Assembly: GCA_016715905.1 (NCBI GenBank)
Contig: JADJXI010000003.1
Span: 372,001-436,000, forward strand
Origin: Sphingobacteriaceae bacterium
Lineage (GTDB): Bacteria; Bacteroidota; Bacteroidia; B-17B0; Aurantibacillaceae
Direction: 5' to 3'
DNA length: 64,000 bases
A program made the position numbers and the translations under genes. Position 1 is the stretch's first letter; each line of letters begins with the position of its first letter. The notes below the pieces were generated by a model, which searched no databases, was not told where the DNA came from, and saw only the letters and a program-made list of their open reading frames with translations. Shown here one piece after another: positions 1 through 10,097 of this stretch.

Positions 1-100
1 ATCTATCTAACATGAACGCTTATAATAGATATAAAAACATTAAGTACTTGATTATCACATTTATAATAAATAGAGTGCATTTTTCCTTGCAATATCATTG

Positions 101-108
101 TAGCTTTG
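101..108 (+). promoter_or_regulatory. Putative -7 promoter box for the TonB receptor gene
   Basis: TAGCTTTG matches the Bacteroidota -7 consensus TAnnTTTG and leaves a leader of about 45 bases before the ATG at 160. No clear TTTG -33 box lies at the expected distance, only a T-run, so this is a weak call. The remaining upstream sequence (1-159) holds no gene that I can see. Confidence 0.4.
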
Positions 109-159
109 ATATTTTTAGGGTTTTTAAAAATAGGTTGTATTTTAAGGTAATTTAACAAT

Positions 160-3100
160 ATGAGGAAAAACATTTACTTAGCAGTTGTATTCGCATTTTT
201 CACAAGTTTAGCCGGGATGGCGCAAACAGGTAATGGTGCAATTAAAGTAGTTTTACAAGATAAGGTTACGAAAGAAACTATTCCATTTGCCAATGTGGTT
301 GCTTATAAAGATGGAGTACAGGTTGGCGTTGCAACTACGGATATGGAAGGTGAAGCAACCATTAAGCCATTAGAACCCGGAAAATATTCTATTAAAGGTG
401 TTTACGTTGGATACCAAGCACAGGAAATAAAAGATGTTGTGGTAGGTGATGGAAAAACTGCCTATGTTACTATCGGACTTTCAAACGGTGAAGGTGTTAA
501 GTTAGATGAGGTTGAGGTTGTTGTATATCAGGTTCCATTAATTGATCCGGATACTAAATCAGGACAAACCGTAACTCGTGAAGATTATCAAAACTTAGCA
601 ACGAAAGATGTAAACTCCGTAGCAGCAACTACAGCAGGTGTATATCAGGCTGATAATGGCGGTGGTATTAATGTTAGAGGTGGTAGAAGTGGCAATACAA
701 CATATTTTGTTGATGGCGTAAAAGTTTTCGGAACACCTAATTTACCTCAACAAGGTATTGAACAATTAAACGTAATTACAGGTGGTGTTCCGGCTATGTA
801 TGGTGACCTTACTTCAGGTGCTATTTCTATTTCAACACGCGGCCCTCAATCAAAATATTTTGGAGGTATTGAATTAATTTCTTCTCAATTAACCGATCCT
901 TACGGCTATAACTCTTTAGGTTACAGTTTTGGTGGGCCAATCTATAAAAAGAAAGATTCTACCCAACGTACTGTATTAGGTTTCTTTTTATCAGGTCAAG
1001 GTACTTACAATAAAGATCCTCGTCCGCAATTTATACCGGTTTATATGTTGAAGGAAGAAAAACTTCAGGAAATAAAAGATGCTCCTTTATTACCTTCTCC
1101 TTCCGGAACTGGATTTATTCGTTCATCTGAATTCGTGACTAAGGAGGATATGTACACTCAAAAATATCGTCCGAATGCTACTTCTCGCGGAATATCCTTA
1201 ACCGGTAAATTAGATTTTCAACCTGTTGCAAATACCAACATTTCATTAGGTGGTTTCTTCAATTATGGTAAGGGTTATAATGCAGGTATTGGTAGTCAAT
1301 TATTCAATTATGCGAATCATTCCGTGTCTAATAATTTAATGTATCGTACTTCTTTATCTATTACTCAAAAATTCGGCAGCGGAACAGGAAATAAGGATAA
1401 AAAACAATCTATCGTTACTAATCCGTTTTTTAGATTCTTAGTAAGTTGGGAGAACAACCAGAATATCACCCAAAGTGATGTTCATAAAGACAGAATTTTT
1501 GATTATGGATATGTAGGAAAGTTTGAAAGAACGTTCTTAGAAAAAGATTTTGCATACAATTATGCATTTACAGATACCTTTTTATTAGGAGGTCAAAACA
1601 TCAATGCTTACGTGTACCAAAACAGATCAGAAAATGAGGTGAAATTTACCCCGGGCACTTTAAATCCGGATGCAGCTCTTTACACTAGTTATTTGATTAG
1701 TCAATCACAAGACAAATTTATCAGTATGAATTATATTCAGGGTAATAATGGTGTAATTAACGGTGATGGTCCGGATAATATTTATGGTTTGTTTAGTAAT
1801 TTTGGTTCTTATCCGGGTAGTTATACTAAATTTAATTTAAAGCAATTCCGTGTGGCCAGTAGTTTCAACGCCGATATAAAAAATCATGCCATCACTTTTG
1901 GTATGGAATTAGATCAGCAATTTACTTCGCAATATAATGTAGCCGCTAGTTCACTATGGATTCGAATGGATCAATTGGCCAATTTCCATACGCAAAGTTT
2001 AGATAATACAAATCCTCAATTAGTACCTCAATTTTCCGGTTTAATTCCTTACTATTATTTTGACAGAGCTTATGATGCAGATCGTCAAACGCAATTTTCA
2101 AAAAGTTTATTGGCGAAATTAGGCTTACCAGAAAATTATACCGGTTTTGTAAATGTAAATGAAATGGATCCTTCCACTTTTAGTTTGGATATGTTTAGTG
2201 CTGAAGATTTATTAGGAAGTACAGGTAATACAGCTCGTGTGTTTTATCAAGGTTATGATCATACAGGAGCAAAAACGAAAGGCAAAACGGATATTGATAA
2301 ATTTTTAAATGAGAAAGATGCCAATGGAAGAAACTTATTCCCTGTAGGAACTTTTAATCCAATTTATTCTTCTGTTTACATCATGGATAAATTCGACTTT
2401 AAAGACATGAAATTTAACATTGGATTACGTGTTGATCGTTACGATGCAAATCAACCGGTGTTAAAAGATAAATTTGCTTTGCATGATTTAGCACGCGTTG
2501 GAGATTTAGCTTCCTTAGATTATTTACCAAATGGTTTTGCTAGCAAAATTCCGGGTAATATTTCTAAAGATGCTGCAGTTTATATTTCTCAAGGACCAAA
2601 AACTTCAACGGTTAATGGACAAGTAGTAACTACAATTCCTTCCAATTTTGCTATTACCGGATTTAGAGAAGGTGATAAATGGTATGACGCACAAGGCGGC
2701 GAGATATCTGATCCTACTCTGATCAACGCATCTGAAGGAAAACCGGTTCCTTTATTCAAGGATAAAAATAATTATAACGAAAGAATGTCAAAAGACGGGT
2801 TTACAGATTATAAAGCTGCGGTTAATGCCATGCCTCGTGTAGCTTTCTCTTTCCCAATATCTGATGTGGCAAACTTTTTCTCGCACTATGATGTGTTAGT
2901 ACAACGCCCAACCGGATTATTTATATTACCGCTTGAATACTATTTCTTAGGAACAACCGGTGGTGCTCCTTTAATTACTAATCCTAATCAAAAGCCTCAA
3001 CAAACAATTGATTACGAATTGGGTTTCTCTCAAATATTAAATGAGCGTAAAAATGCGAAGTTAGCTATTACCTCTTTTTATAGAGAAATGAGAAATATGA

Positions 3101-3903
3101 TAAACCAACGTATGGTGGTTGGAGCTTATCCTCAAAACTATGTGATGTACGACAATATTGACTTTAGTACTGTAAAAGGTTTATCTTTTGAATTTGATTT
3201 TAGAAGGACTGGCGGTTCACGTATCAATGCAAATTATACATTACAATTTGCTGAAGGTTCAGGTTCTAATGCCAACTCCGGTGCTAACTTAGCAGGGTCT
3301 GGTCAGCCAAACTTAAGAGTTTTAACCCCATTAGATTTTGATCAAAGACACAGTGTGGTGTTGAATTACGATTATCGTTTCGGAAAAGATAAAGACTATA
3401 AAGGTCCAACTTTTAAAAAGAAAGATGGAAAAGTGGTTCAGATATTATCTGATGTTGGATTTAACTTAACCTTTATGATTGGTTCAGGTACACCTTACAC
3501 TCGTCACAGTGCGCCGTATGCACTTAATGGTAATGCAAAATCAAATATCGTGGGCCAAATCAACGGTTCAAACAAACCTTGGAATTTCAGAAGCAACTTA
3601 CGTGTAGATAAAAACATACCGTTAACATGGGGTAAAAAAGATTCTGATAACAGAAAGAGAGCCAACTTAAATGTATATGTTCAGGTGCTTAACTTATTTA
3701 ATACAAGAAACGTACTTGGTGTTTATGCGTTCACCGGTGAGCCGGATGATGATGGTTATTTAACTTCATCTCAAGCTGCTCAGCAATTGGCTTTAACAAA
3801 CAGTCCAAATGCATTTGTAGATATGTATAATATTAGAATGAATGTCCCTGGTAATTATAGTTTGCCTCGTCAAACTCGTCTAGGTTTATTATTCGAATTT
3901 TAA
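160..3903 (+). CDS. TonB-dependent outer-membrane receptor with N-terminal carboxypeptidase-regulatory-like domain
   Basis: A 1247-aa outer-membrane beta-barrel receptor. Residues 1-21 form a signal peptide ending MA|Q. Residues about 26-115 resemble the CarboxypepD_reg-like beta-sandwich common at the N-terminus of Bacteroidota receptors. Residues about 135-230 carry a plug-like domain with INVRGGRSG and VDGVKV segments followed by GG.P..YGD. The remainder is barrel sequence ending in an aromatic residue (LFEF), as expected for barrel insertion. The substrate cannot be read from the sequence. It is followed after 19 bases by a 1511-aa exported protein and then a PorV-like protein, so the three probably act together at the cell surface. 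No SusD-like partner is present. The family call is secure; the transported ligand is unknown. Confidence 0.9.
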   Translation: MRKNIYLAVVFAFFTSLAGMAQTGNGAIKVVLQDKVTKETIPFANVVAYKDGVQVGVATTDMEGEATIKPLEPGKYSIKGVYVGYQAQEIKDVVVGDGKTAYVTIGLSNGEGVKLDEVEVVVYQVPLIDPDTKSGQTVTREDYQNLATKDVNSVAATTAGVYQADNGGGINVRGGRSGNTTYFVDGVKVFGTPNLPQQGIEQLNVITGGVPAMYGDLTSGAISISTRGPQSKYFGGIELISSQLTDPYGYNSLGYSFGGPIYKKKDSTQRTVLGFFLSGQGTYNKDPRPQFIPVYMLKEEKLQEIKDAPLLPSPSGTGFIRSSEFVTKEDMYTQKYRPNATSRGISLTGKLDFQPVANTNISLGGFFNYGKGYNAGIGSQLFNYANHSVSNNLMYRTSLSITQKFGSGTGNKDKKQSIVTNPFFRFLVSWENNQNITQSDVHKDRIFDYGYVGKFERTFLEKDFAYNYAFTDTFLLGGQNINAYVYQNRSENEVKFTPGTLNPDAALYTSYLISQSQDKFISMNYIQGNNGVINGDGPDNIYGLFSNFGSYPGSYTKFNLKQFRVASSFNADIKNHAITFGMELDQQFTSQYNVAASSLWIRMDQLANFHTQSLDNTNPQLVPQFSGLIPYYYFDRAYDADRQTQFSKSLLAKLGLPENYTGFVNVNEMDPSTFSLDMFSAEDLLGSTGNTARVFYQGYDHTGAKTKGKTDIDKFLNEKDANGRNLFPVGTFNPIYSSVYIMDKFDFKDMKFNIGLRVDRYDANQPVLKDKFALHDLARVGDLASLDYLPNGFASKIPGNISKDAAVYISQGPKTSTVNGQVVTTIPSNFAITGFREGDKWYDAQGGEISDPTLINASEGKPVPLFKDKNNYNERMSKDGFTDYKAAVNAMPRVAFSFPISDVANFFSHYDVLVQRPTGLFILPLEYYFLGTTGGAPLITNPNQKPQQTIDYELGFSQILNERKNAKLAITSFYREMRNMINQRMVVGAYPQNYVMYDNIDFSTVKGLSFEFDFRRTGGSRINANYTLQFAEGSGSNANSGANLAGSGQPNLRVLTPLDFDQRHSVVLNYDYRFGKDKDYKGPTFKKKDGKVVQILSDVGFNLTFMIGSGTPYTRHSAPYALNGNAKSNIVGQINGSNKPWNFRSNLRVDKNIPLTWGKKDSDNRKRANLNVYVQVLNLFNTRNVLGVYAFTGEPDDDGYLTSSQAAQQLALTNSPNAFVDMYNIRMNVPGNYSLPRQTRLGLLFEF

Positions 3904-3908
3904 AATAT

Positions 3909-3915
3909 AGGAGGA
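3909..3915 (+). promoter_or_regulatory. Strong Shine-Dalgarno sequence
   Basis: AGGAGGA lies 7 bases before the ATG at 3923. Strong SD sequences are uncommon in Bacteroidota, where AT-rich unstructured leaders are usual, so this one stands out among the genes of the window. It supports the chosen start of the 1511-aa protein. Confidence 0.6.
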
Positions 3916-3922
3916 ATTTATT

Positions 3923-6900
3923 ATGAGAAAATTAATAATACTAATCAGCGCACTTACACTCACTACTTTACAAGCTAAAGAAAAAGTGATTGGTGGGAAG
4001 CCGGGTAAAACGGTAACCGAAGAAAGTGTAGAATCCAACAACAATTTGGCAGGAAAAGTTATGTCGAGTTGTGCTTCTCCTAAATCAGGACAAGAATTAA
4101 AATACAATAACGTTAGAACCATTATTTATACCGGAGGTGATATGTGGTGGGATTTGGTTTCTAATGCCCGGTATATTATTCCAAAAACGGAAGACACTAA
4201 AAATGCGGTGAACTCAAGTTTTGCCGGTTCAATTTGGTTAGGAGGATTGGATGCCGGTGGTCAATTGAAAGTGGCTGCGATGACATATCGTCAAAAAGGA
4301 GTTGACTTTTGGCCCGGACCATTAGATACCACAAACGCATCTGCCGATCCTGCTGAATGTTCAAGATATGATCAGATATTTACGATTACAAGAGATGAGG
4401 TAGATAAGTTTATTGCCGGTAAATCAGCTGCAACTCCTAATATGTTAATCTGGCCCGGTAATGGTAATTTAGGTAAAAATCAAGGTAGAATATTGGCTCC
4501 TTTTACAGATGTAAATGGGGATGGTTTTTATGATCCTTCTTCCGGAGATTATCCCGCTTATGATGTTTATAACGAAGCGGCAAAAGATCAATACGGTTAT
4601 TGTAAATCAAAACTTTATGGTGATTACACTTTATTTTGGGTATTCAATGATAAGGGAAATATTCATACCGAAACAGAAGGTGTAGCTATTGGCGTGGAAG
4701 TTCGTGCTCAAGCTTTTCAGTTTAAAACAAACGATGAAATTAATAACATGAGCTTTTACAGCTATGAAATTTTCAATCGTTCATCATTCCAAATCAATAA
4801 AACTTATTTTACTATTTGGAATGATGCTGACTTAGGTTATTATTTAGATGATTATGTGGGTTGTGATGTTGAGTTAGGATTGGGGTATATTTATAATGCA
4901 GATCCATTCGATGAAACTTATGGTGGTGTAAATGGTTATCAGGATTATCCGCCTTCTTTAGGTTGTGACTTCTTCCGCGGACCGTTAGCAGATGCCAATG
5001 ATAAAATTGATAATGATCAAGATGGTTTTATTGATGAGCCGGGTGAATCTATTCAAATGAGCCGCTTCACTTATTATAACAATAATATTGGTGCATTCCC
5101 TCCTCAAACTACAAATCCGGATATCGCCATCCATTATTATAATTTCATGACCGGTTTTTGGAAAGATGGTTCTCCTTTTACCCAGGGTGGTAATGCATAT
5201 GGCGGAACTTCACCTGCTCAATATGTTTACGATGGAGATCCTGTAAATAATACCGGTTGGACTGAAAAGAATTCAGGTAACTTGCCTGGTGATCGCCGTT
5301 TCTTACAATCGGCTGGTCCTTTTACTTTAAAACCCGGTTCTGTAAATTACATCACTTTTGGTATGCCATGGGCACAAAGCCCGAATAAAGGCGGTAATAT
5401 TGAATCTATTCGTTTATTAAAAATTGCTGATCAAAAAGCTCAGGCTTTATTTGATAATTGTTTCAAGATTTTGGACGGGCCTGAAGCTCCGGATATGATT
5501 GTTCAAGAAATGAATAATGAATTAATAATTTATCTAAGCAATTTAAAAGGTGTTTCTAATAATTACAAATACTACAATAATGATTATGCGGAAGAGGATA
5601 TAACTATTTTATCAGATCCTACATCTTCAATCACAGCGCTTCAAAATCCGGATAAGTTTTACAAGTTTGAAGGTTATATTGTTTATCAGGTTCGTGATGC
5701 TCTTGTTACTTCAACGGATTTAGGTGATGTAACAAAAGCTATTCCAATTTTCCAATGCGATTTAAAAAATGGAATTAGTAGAATAGTTAATTATATTCAA
5801 GATAATAATGTGGGAAGTGTGGCTCCTAAAATTATGGTTGAAGGAAATGATAATGGAATTACTTCAACTTTTAAAGTAACACAGGATGCTTTTGCTACAA
5901 CAGAAAATAGAAATTTAATAAATAATAAAACCTATCATTTTATTGCGGTAGCTTATGCCTACAATAACTATTTAACTTACGCACCTGATGTATCACCATC
6001 TACTGACCCTAATGCAAATTATTTAGGACAGAAAAAACCATATTTGGAAGGTCGTAAATTAAAAAGAGCAGCTGGAATTCCGCATAATCCGGAATTAGAG
6101 AAAGAGGGTACAACTATGATGTCTGCTTATGGTTTCGGACCTAAGATTACTCGTGTAGAAGGACAAGGTAATGGTGGAAATTTATTAACACTTACTAAAG
6201 AAAGTGAAGATGCCATTGTAAATAGTTCAACTGGTTTCGTTGAACAAATTACTTACGAAAACGGTGAAGGGCCTATCAGCATTCGCGTTGTTGATCCATT
6301 AAATGTAAAAGCTGCAAATTACACCTTGCGTTTAATCAATAAAAATTTCAGATCAATTTATTCTCCAACTATTGATCCAACTTATTCTATTTCTCCTCAG
6401 GAACCAAGAATTTGGATTAACCCAATGCCGTCTGCTGTTGCTGATGCAACAAATGGATTAACAGGTAATGGCGCAAATTTAGCGGCATTAAATGTGGATA
6501 ATACAAGTTGGGAACTTTATGATGTAACAAACAACAAAAGATATCATCCGAATGAACCAAGTTGGGTGCCTGGAACTTCAACCACATCTACGGCATATAA
6601 AGACACCTTGTATCAAACAATTAAAATCGGGAATGAGTTTTATTTCCCTGAGTTAGGATTTTCCATTAATATTAAACAAGTTGCTGATCCGGCAGAAGAA
6701 TTAAATAGCTTTACAAGTCATGGATCATTACCTGAAACTTATGAAGGACCAAGCACCTCGTCATTTTTAGGTTCACGAATTTCTTATGTAAATGGTACAA
6801 GCGGATGGTTAAACTCCATTGCTGATCAAGATGGAACAACTCCTGAAAACTGGATTTTATCCGGTAATAGTAAAGGAAATGATGCAAGTTTCTATGGAGC

Positions 6901-8458
6901 TGATGCTTTTTATAACGTTGCTAATGAAAAACCGGCAGCATTCTATGATCCTAACAAACAGTTTGGAAATATTTTAGGTGGTACGTGGGCACCATACCCT
7001 CTTTGCGCTTCTTATTATACGATTAATCCAGGTGCGACTCCTAATATTCCTTCGCGAGTATTTGCAGGTCCCGGATTTGACGGACGTGTTTGGGGATTAG
7101 ATCAGTATTTTAAAGACACCTACTTCTTATCTGGTACACCTAATACAAATCCGAATAGATTACACACCGATTTAAGAAAATTAAGTTCGGTGTTAATTGT
7201 GCTTACCAAAGATAAATCCAAATGGTCGCGTTGTCCGGTAATAGAAATGCAGGAAAAATCTCATTTGAGTCAAGGTAACGCTCCTTTTTTCTCTCCAAGA
7301 AATCATTGGTCGGTTGATAAGAACGGAAATTATGATTCTACTGCAACAGTTACAGACACTGATCCGAACTCTCCAAATTATATTTCAAGAAAAGGTATGG
7401 GCTGGTTCCCGGGTTATGCTATTAATTTAGAAACCGGTGAAAGATTAAATGTGGCTTTTGGTGAAGATAGCTATCAAAAAGAAAACAACGGACAAGATAT
7501 GATGTGGAATCCAACTTCTTCAAGAAACTTCCCATATCCGTATGCTTTTGGTGGCAAGCACTTCGTTTATGTTTTTGCCGGTAATACCATCGCTTCTACA
7601 TTCACCAATACCGGTATTTACAATTGGGAACCAAATTTGGAAGGTAAAGCATATGGGGTTGGCCGTTATGATGCTGCCAAAAAAATGATGACCATTTTGA
7701 ATGCATTCTATGATAAATCCACAATAGGTTCAGGTAGTGATCCGGTATCAGGAAACTATATGTCTCCTCTAAGTGCTATCGAGCGAGATATTATGTGGGT
7801 TTCGATGCCAATGCCATCTTCAGGGGTTAGCTTTAAAGATCCTGCAAATATGCCTTCAGATGTAAGAATGCAAATTAACGTGAGTAAACCTTATCGTTAC
7901 GGATTCTCTGGAGTTGCTACTTTCGCTAATCAAACCTACAATAACTTCAATAAATTAGGTTCGGTTGATACCCCTTCAAATTTAACTTCACACGTTAAAA
8001 CCGGAGTTACACAAAATAACAACTTCCCGATTTATTCATTTAATACCAATGAATTGGCTACCTTGTTTAGTCAGGTGGATGTTGCTAAGAATTTGTTGGA
8101 TAAGATTCGTATTGTTCCAAATCCTTATTATGGCTCTTCAAGCTACGAAACAAACAGAATTGATAATCGTGTTCGTATCACAAACTTGCCTTCGAAGTGT
8201 ACGATTAAAATTTACACCATGAATGGAACATTGGTTAGAACATTAAAACGCGACGTCTCTGGTCAGGAAGATGATTTTATTGCAGGTGAAACCAAGCAAA
8301 ATAAGTATATATCTTATTTGGATTGGGATCTTAAAAATCAGAATAACATTACCATTGCCAGCGGCTTATACATTTTCCATATAGACGCTCCTAATTTAGG
8401 CGAAAAAGTATTAAAATGGTTTGGTGTTATAAGACCTCTCGACGTTCAAAATTATTAA
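3923..8458 (+). CDS. Large exported protein (1511 aa) with calcium-loop-like repeats and a T9SS-sorting-like C-terminus
   Basis: I do not recognise a named family over the full length. Residues 1-18 form a short signal peptide (MRKLIILISALTLTTLQA). Asp/Asn-rich loops near residue 196 (DVNGDGFYD) and residues 360-378 (DNDQDGFIDEPGE) look like calcium-binding type III/dockerin-like loops. The C-terminal ~110 residues start with IRIVPNPYYG and continue through a beta-sandwich with VRITNLP and IYTMNGTLVRTL, which is the pattern of a T9SS type A sorting domain. The end (LKWFGVIRPLDVQNY) is longer than usual. It lies 19 bases after the receptor and 10 bases before a PorV-like gene, so it is likely a secreted client of that cluster. 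Surface location is inferred; the activity is unknown. Confidence 0.75.
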   Translation: MRKLIILISALTLTTLQAKEKVIGGKPGKTVTEESVESNNNLAGKVMSSCASPKSGQELKYNNVRTIIYTGGDMWWDLVSNARYIIPKTEDTKNAVNSSFAGSIWLGGLDAGGQLKVAAMTYRQKGVDFWPGPLDTTNASADPAECSRYDQIFTITRDEVDKFIAGKSAATPNMLIWPGNGNLGKNQGRILAPFTDVNGDGFYDPSSGDYPAYDVYNEAAKDQYGYCKSKLYGDYTLFWVFNDKGNIHTETEGVAIGVEVRAQAFQFKTNDEINNMSFYSYEIFNRSSFQINKTYFTIWNDADLGYYLDDYVGCDVELGLGYIYNADPFDETYGGVNGYQDYPPSLGCDFFRGPLADANDKIDNDQDGFIDEPGESIQMSRFTYYNNNIGAFPPQTTNPDIAIHYYNFMTGFWKDGSPFTQGGNAYGGTSPAQYVYDGDPVNNTGWTEKNSGNLPGDRRFLQSAGPFTLKPGSVNYITFGMPWAQSPNKGGNIESIRLLKIADQKAQALFDNCFKILDGPEAPDMIVQEMNNELIIYLSNLKGVSNNYKYYNNDYAEEDITILSDPTSSITALQNPDKFYKFEGYIVYQVRDALVTSTDLGDVTKAIPIFQCDLKNGISRIVNYIQDNNVGSVAPKIMVEGNDNGITSTFKVTQDAFATTENRNLINNKTYHFIAVAYAYNNYLTYAPDVSPSTDPNANYLGQKKPYLEGRKLKRAAGIPHNPELEKEGTTMMSAYGFGPKITRVEGQGNGGNLLTLTKESEDAIVNSSTGFVEQITYENGEGPISIRVVDPLNVKAANYTLRLINKNFRSIYSPTIDPTYSISPQEPRIWINPMPSAVADATNGLTGNGANLAALNVDNTSWELYDVTNNKRYHPNEPSWVPGTSTTSTAYKDTLYQTIKIGNEFYFPELGFSINIKQVADPAEELNSFTSHGSLPETYEGPSTSSFLGSRISYVNGTSGWLNSIADQDGTTPENWILSGNSKGNDASFYGADAFYNVANEKPAAFYDPNKQFGNILGGTWAPYPLCASYYTINPGATPNIPSRVFAGPGFDGRVWGLDQYFKDTYFLSGTPNTNPNRLHTDLRKLSSVLIVLTKDKSKWSRCPVIEMQEKSHLSQGNAPFFSPRNHWSVDKNGNYDSTATVTDTDPNSPNYISRKGMGWFPGYAINLETGERLNVAFGEDSYQKENNGQDMMWNPTSSRNFPYPYAFGGKHFVYVFAGNTIASTFTNTGIYNWEPNLEGKAYGVGRYDAAKKMMTILNAFYDKSTIGSGSDPVSGNYMSPLSAIERDIMWVSMPMPSSGVSFKDPANMPSDVRMQINVSKPYRYGFSGVATFANQTYNNFNKLGSVDTPSNLTSHVKTGVTQNNNFPIYSFNTNELATLFSQVDVAKNLLDKIRIVPNPYYGSSSYETNRIDNRVRITNLPSKCTIKIYTMNGTLVRTLKRDVSGQEDDFIAGETKQNKYISYLDWDLKNQNNITIASGLYIFHIDAPNLGEKVLKWFGVIRPLDVQNY

Positions 8459-8468
8459 TCTAACCGAA

Positions 8469-9542
8469 ATGATGAAGATGAAAAATTTAAAATACATAGG
8501 ACTTTCGGCAGTGCTTTTTGCTGCGGTTGACGTAAATGCAGGTAATCCTGAGCGTGCAGGTCAGGCAGGCGCAAGTCAATTATTAATTAATCCCTTTGCT
8601 CGCAACGCTGGAATGGCGGGATCAAATTCTGCCAAAGTTAGAGGGTTAGAAGCTCAGTTTTTAAACATTGCCGGTACTGCGTATACTCGCAAAACTGAGA
8701 TTATGTTTAACAGAACGAGTTGGCTTTCCGGAACTGATATTTTTATTAATAGCTTTGGTATCACGCAAGGTGTTGGTGAAACCGGAACAATAGGTTTTGG
8801 TGTAATGGCTATTAATGCCGGTAAGATTGAAATTACTACGGAAGATCAACCGGAAGGTGGCTTAGGCACATATAACCCAACTTTTCAAAATATTAGTTTG
8901 TCCTATGCAAAAATGTTTTCTGATAATATTTTTGGTGGAATAAACATCAAATTACTGAATGAACAAATACCAAATGTATCGGCAAGGGGTGTGGCTATAG
9001 ACGCAGGAATTCAATACCATACCGGAAAAAACGAACAAATTCATATTGGAATCGCTCTTAAAAATTGGGGACCAAAAATGACTTATCGTGGTGATGGTTT
9101 AAGTCGTCAAACCAGTGTACGTTATGGTAACAATTACGAATTAACTGTAAATAACCGTTCCGGAGCTTTTGAACTACCGGCTTTGGTAAATATCGGACTT
9201 TCTTATGATTTGTATTTAATGAAAGACAGTAGCGGTGTTTCAAAAAAACATAGAGTTTCATTAAATAGTACGTATACTTCTAATTCTTTTACTTACGATA
9301 ACTACCTTTTCGGATTGGAATATTCATGGAAAGATATTTTAATGTTTAGAGGCGGTATGTATATTGAAAAAGATATTTTCGATGCTGAAAACAGAAGAAC
9401 CGCTTTAACGGGTCCGGCCGGTGGAATTACTTTTGAAATTCCGTTTAATGAGAAGAAATCTACTTTTGGATTGGATTATTCATATAGAGCTACTAACCCT
9501 TTTAGTGGAATTCATACTTTTGGATTCAGATTGAATTTATAA
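8469..9542 (+). CDS. PorV/PorQ-like outer-membrane protein (T9SS-associated family)
   Basis: A 357-aa protein. The signal peptide ends VDVNA|G. The start could also be the ATG at 8478, which removes three residues (MMK). The first mature segment reads LLINPFARNAGMAGS followed by a Phe/Asn-rich stretch (AQFLNIAGTAY), the hallmark of the PorV/UPF0164-like family of FadL-type barrels. In T9SS the PorV protein shuttles client proteins from the translocon to the attachment complex. This one is encoded immediately downstream of a large protein with a T9SS-like tail, which suggests a dedicated PorV-type partner rather than the housekeeping copy. Ends GFRLNL, consistent with a barrel. The assignment to the PorV superfamily is firm; the specific partnership is inferred. 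Confidence 0.8.
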   Translation: MMKMKNLKYIGLSAVLFAAVDVNAGNPERAGQAGASQLLINPFARNAGMAGSNSAKVRGLEAQFLNIAGTAYTRKTEIMFNRTSWLSGTDIFINSFGITQGVGETGTIGFGVMAINAGKIEITTEDQPEGGLGTYNPTFQNISLSYAKMFSDNIFGGINIKLLNEQIPNVSARGVAIDAGIQYHTGKNEQIHIGIALKNWGPKMTYRGDGLSRQTSVRYGNNYELTVNNRSGAFELPALVNIGLSYDLYLMKDSSGVSKKHRVSLNSTYTSNSFTYDNYLFGLEYSWKDILMFRGGMYIEKDIFDAENRRTALTGPAGGITFEIPFNEKKSTFGLDYSYRATNPFSGIHTFGFRLNL

Positions 9543-9560
9543 GTATTCGATAAATTTTTT

Positions 9561-9568
9561 TAATTTTG
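9561..9568 (+). promoter_or_regulatory. Putative -7 promoter box for greA
   Basis: TAATTTTG fits TAnnTTTG. The predicted transcription start falls near 9575, so the hairpin at 9573-9596 would lie at the very 5' end of the greA transcript. No convincing -33 box is seen. Confidence 0.4.
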
Positions 9569-9572
9569 TTTA

Positions 9573-9600
9573 GAGTCTCGATTTATGTCGAGATTCTTTG
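9573..9600 (+). terminator. Short hairpin, possible terminator of the receptor/PorV operon
   Basis: The stem TCTCGA/TCGAGA (extended by GAG/TTC) encloses a short ATTTATG-like loop and is followed by TTCTTTG, a weak T-tract. It could end the upstream operon or sit in the greA leader. The T-tract is poor, so confidence is low. Confidence 0.35.
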
Positions 9601-9618
9601 CATTTAATACCTAAGCAA

Positions 9619-10095
9619 ATGGCACAACAAATTGGATATTACACCGAAGAAGGTTTGGCTAAATTGAAAGCCGAATTACATGAATTGGAAACTGTAGAAA
9701 GAAAGAAATGCACTGCAGCTGTTGCCGAAGCTAGAGATAAAGGCGACTTAAGTGAAAATGCTGAGTACGATGCGGCTCGGGAAGCGCAAGGTTTATTGGA
9801 AGTTCGTATTGGCAAATTAAAAGATGTAATTGCGAATGCTAGATTAGTTGACGAATCGCAACTTGATTTAAGTAAAGTAAGTATATTAACTACAGTGAAA
9901 ATTAAAAATGCTGCTAATGGGGCAACTATGAAATATACTTTGGTGGCTGAAAGTGAAGCGGATTTGAAAGCAGGGAAAATTTCGATCGATTCACCCATTG
10001 GACAAGGAATATTAGGGAAAAAAGTTGGCGATAAGGCCCAGGTAAAAGTACCGGCCGGTACCATTACTTTTGAAATATTAGAGATTACATTATAA
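9619..10095 (+). CDS. greA: Transcription elongation factor GreA
   Basis: A 158-aa GreA. It rescues backtracked RNA polymerase by stimulating cleavage of the nascent transcript. The N-terminal coiled coil (about 1-75) carries the tip motif GDLSENAEYDAAREAQ, whose acidic residues coordinate the metal ion in the polymerase active site. The C-terminal FKBP-like domain ends with ITFEILEIT. I start it at ATG 9619 (MAQQIGYYTEEG), because the family begins just before YYTEEGLxKLK. A TTG 21 bases upstream would add residues not found in the family. It is followed after two bases by a HIT-family gene, so the two are co-transcribed. Confidence 0.96.
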   Translation: MAQQIGYYTEEGLAKLKAELHELETVERKKCTAAVAEARDKGDLSENAEYDAAREAQGLLEVRIGKLKDVIANARLVDESQLDLSKVSILTTVKIKNAANGATMKYTLVAESEADLKAGKISIDSPIGQGILGKKVGDKAQVKVPAGTITFEILEITL

Positions 10096-10097
10096 AT

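Noticed and set aside
9639..10064. 141-aa reading frame opposite greA
   Set aside because: It is a shadow of the greA coding region in the complementary strand, with no homology and no start context.
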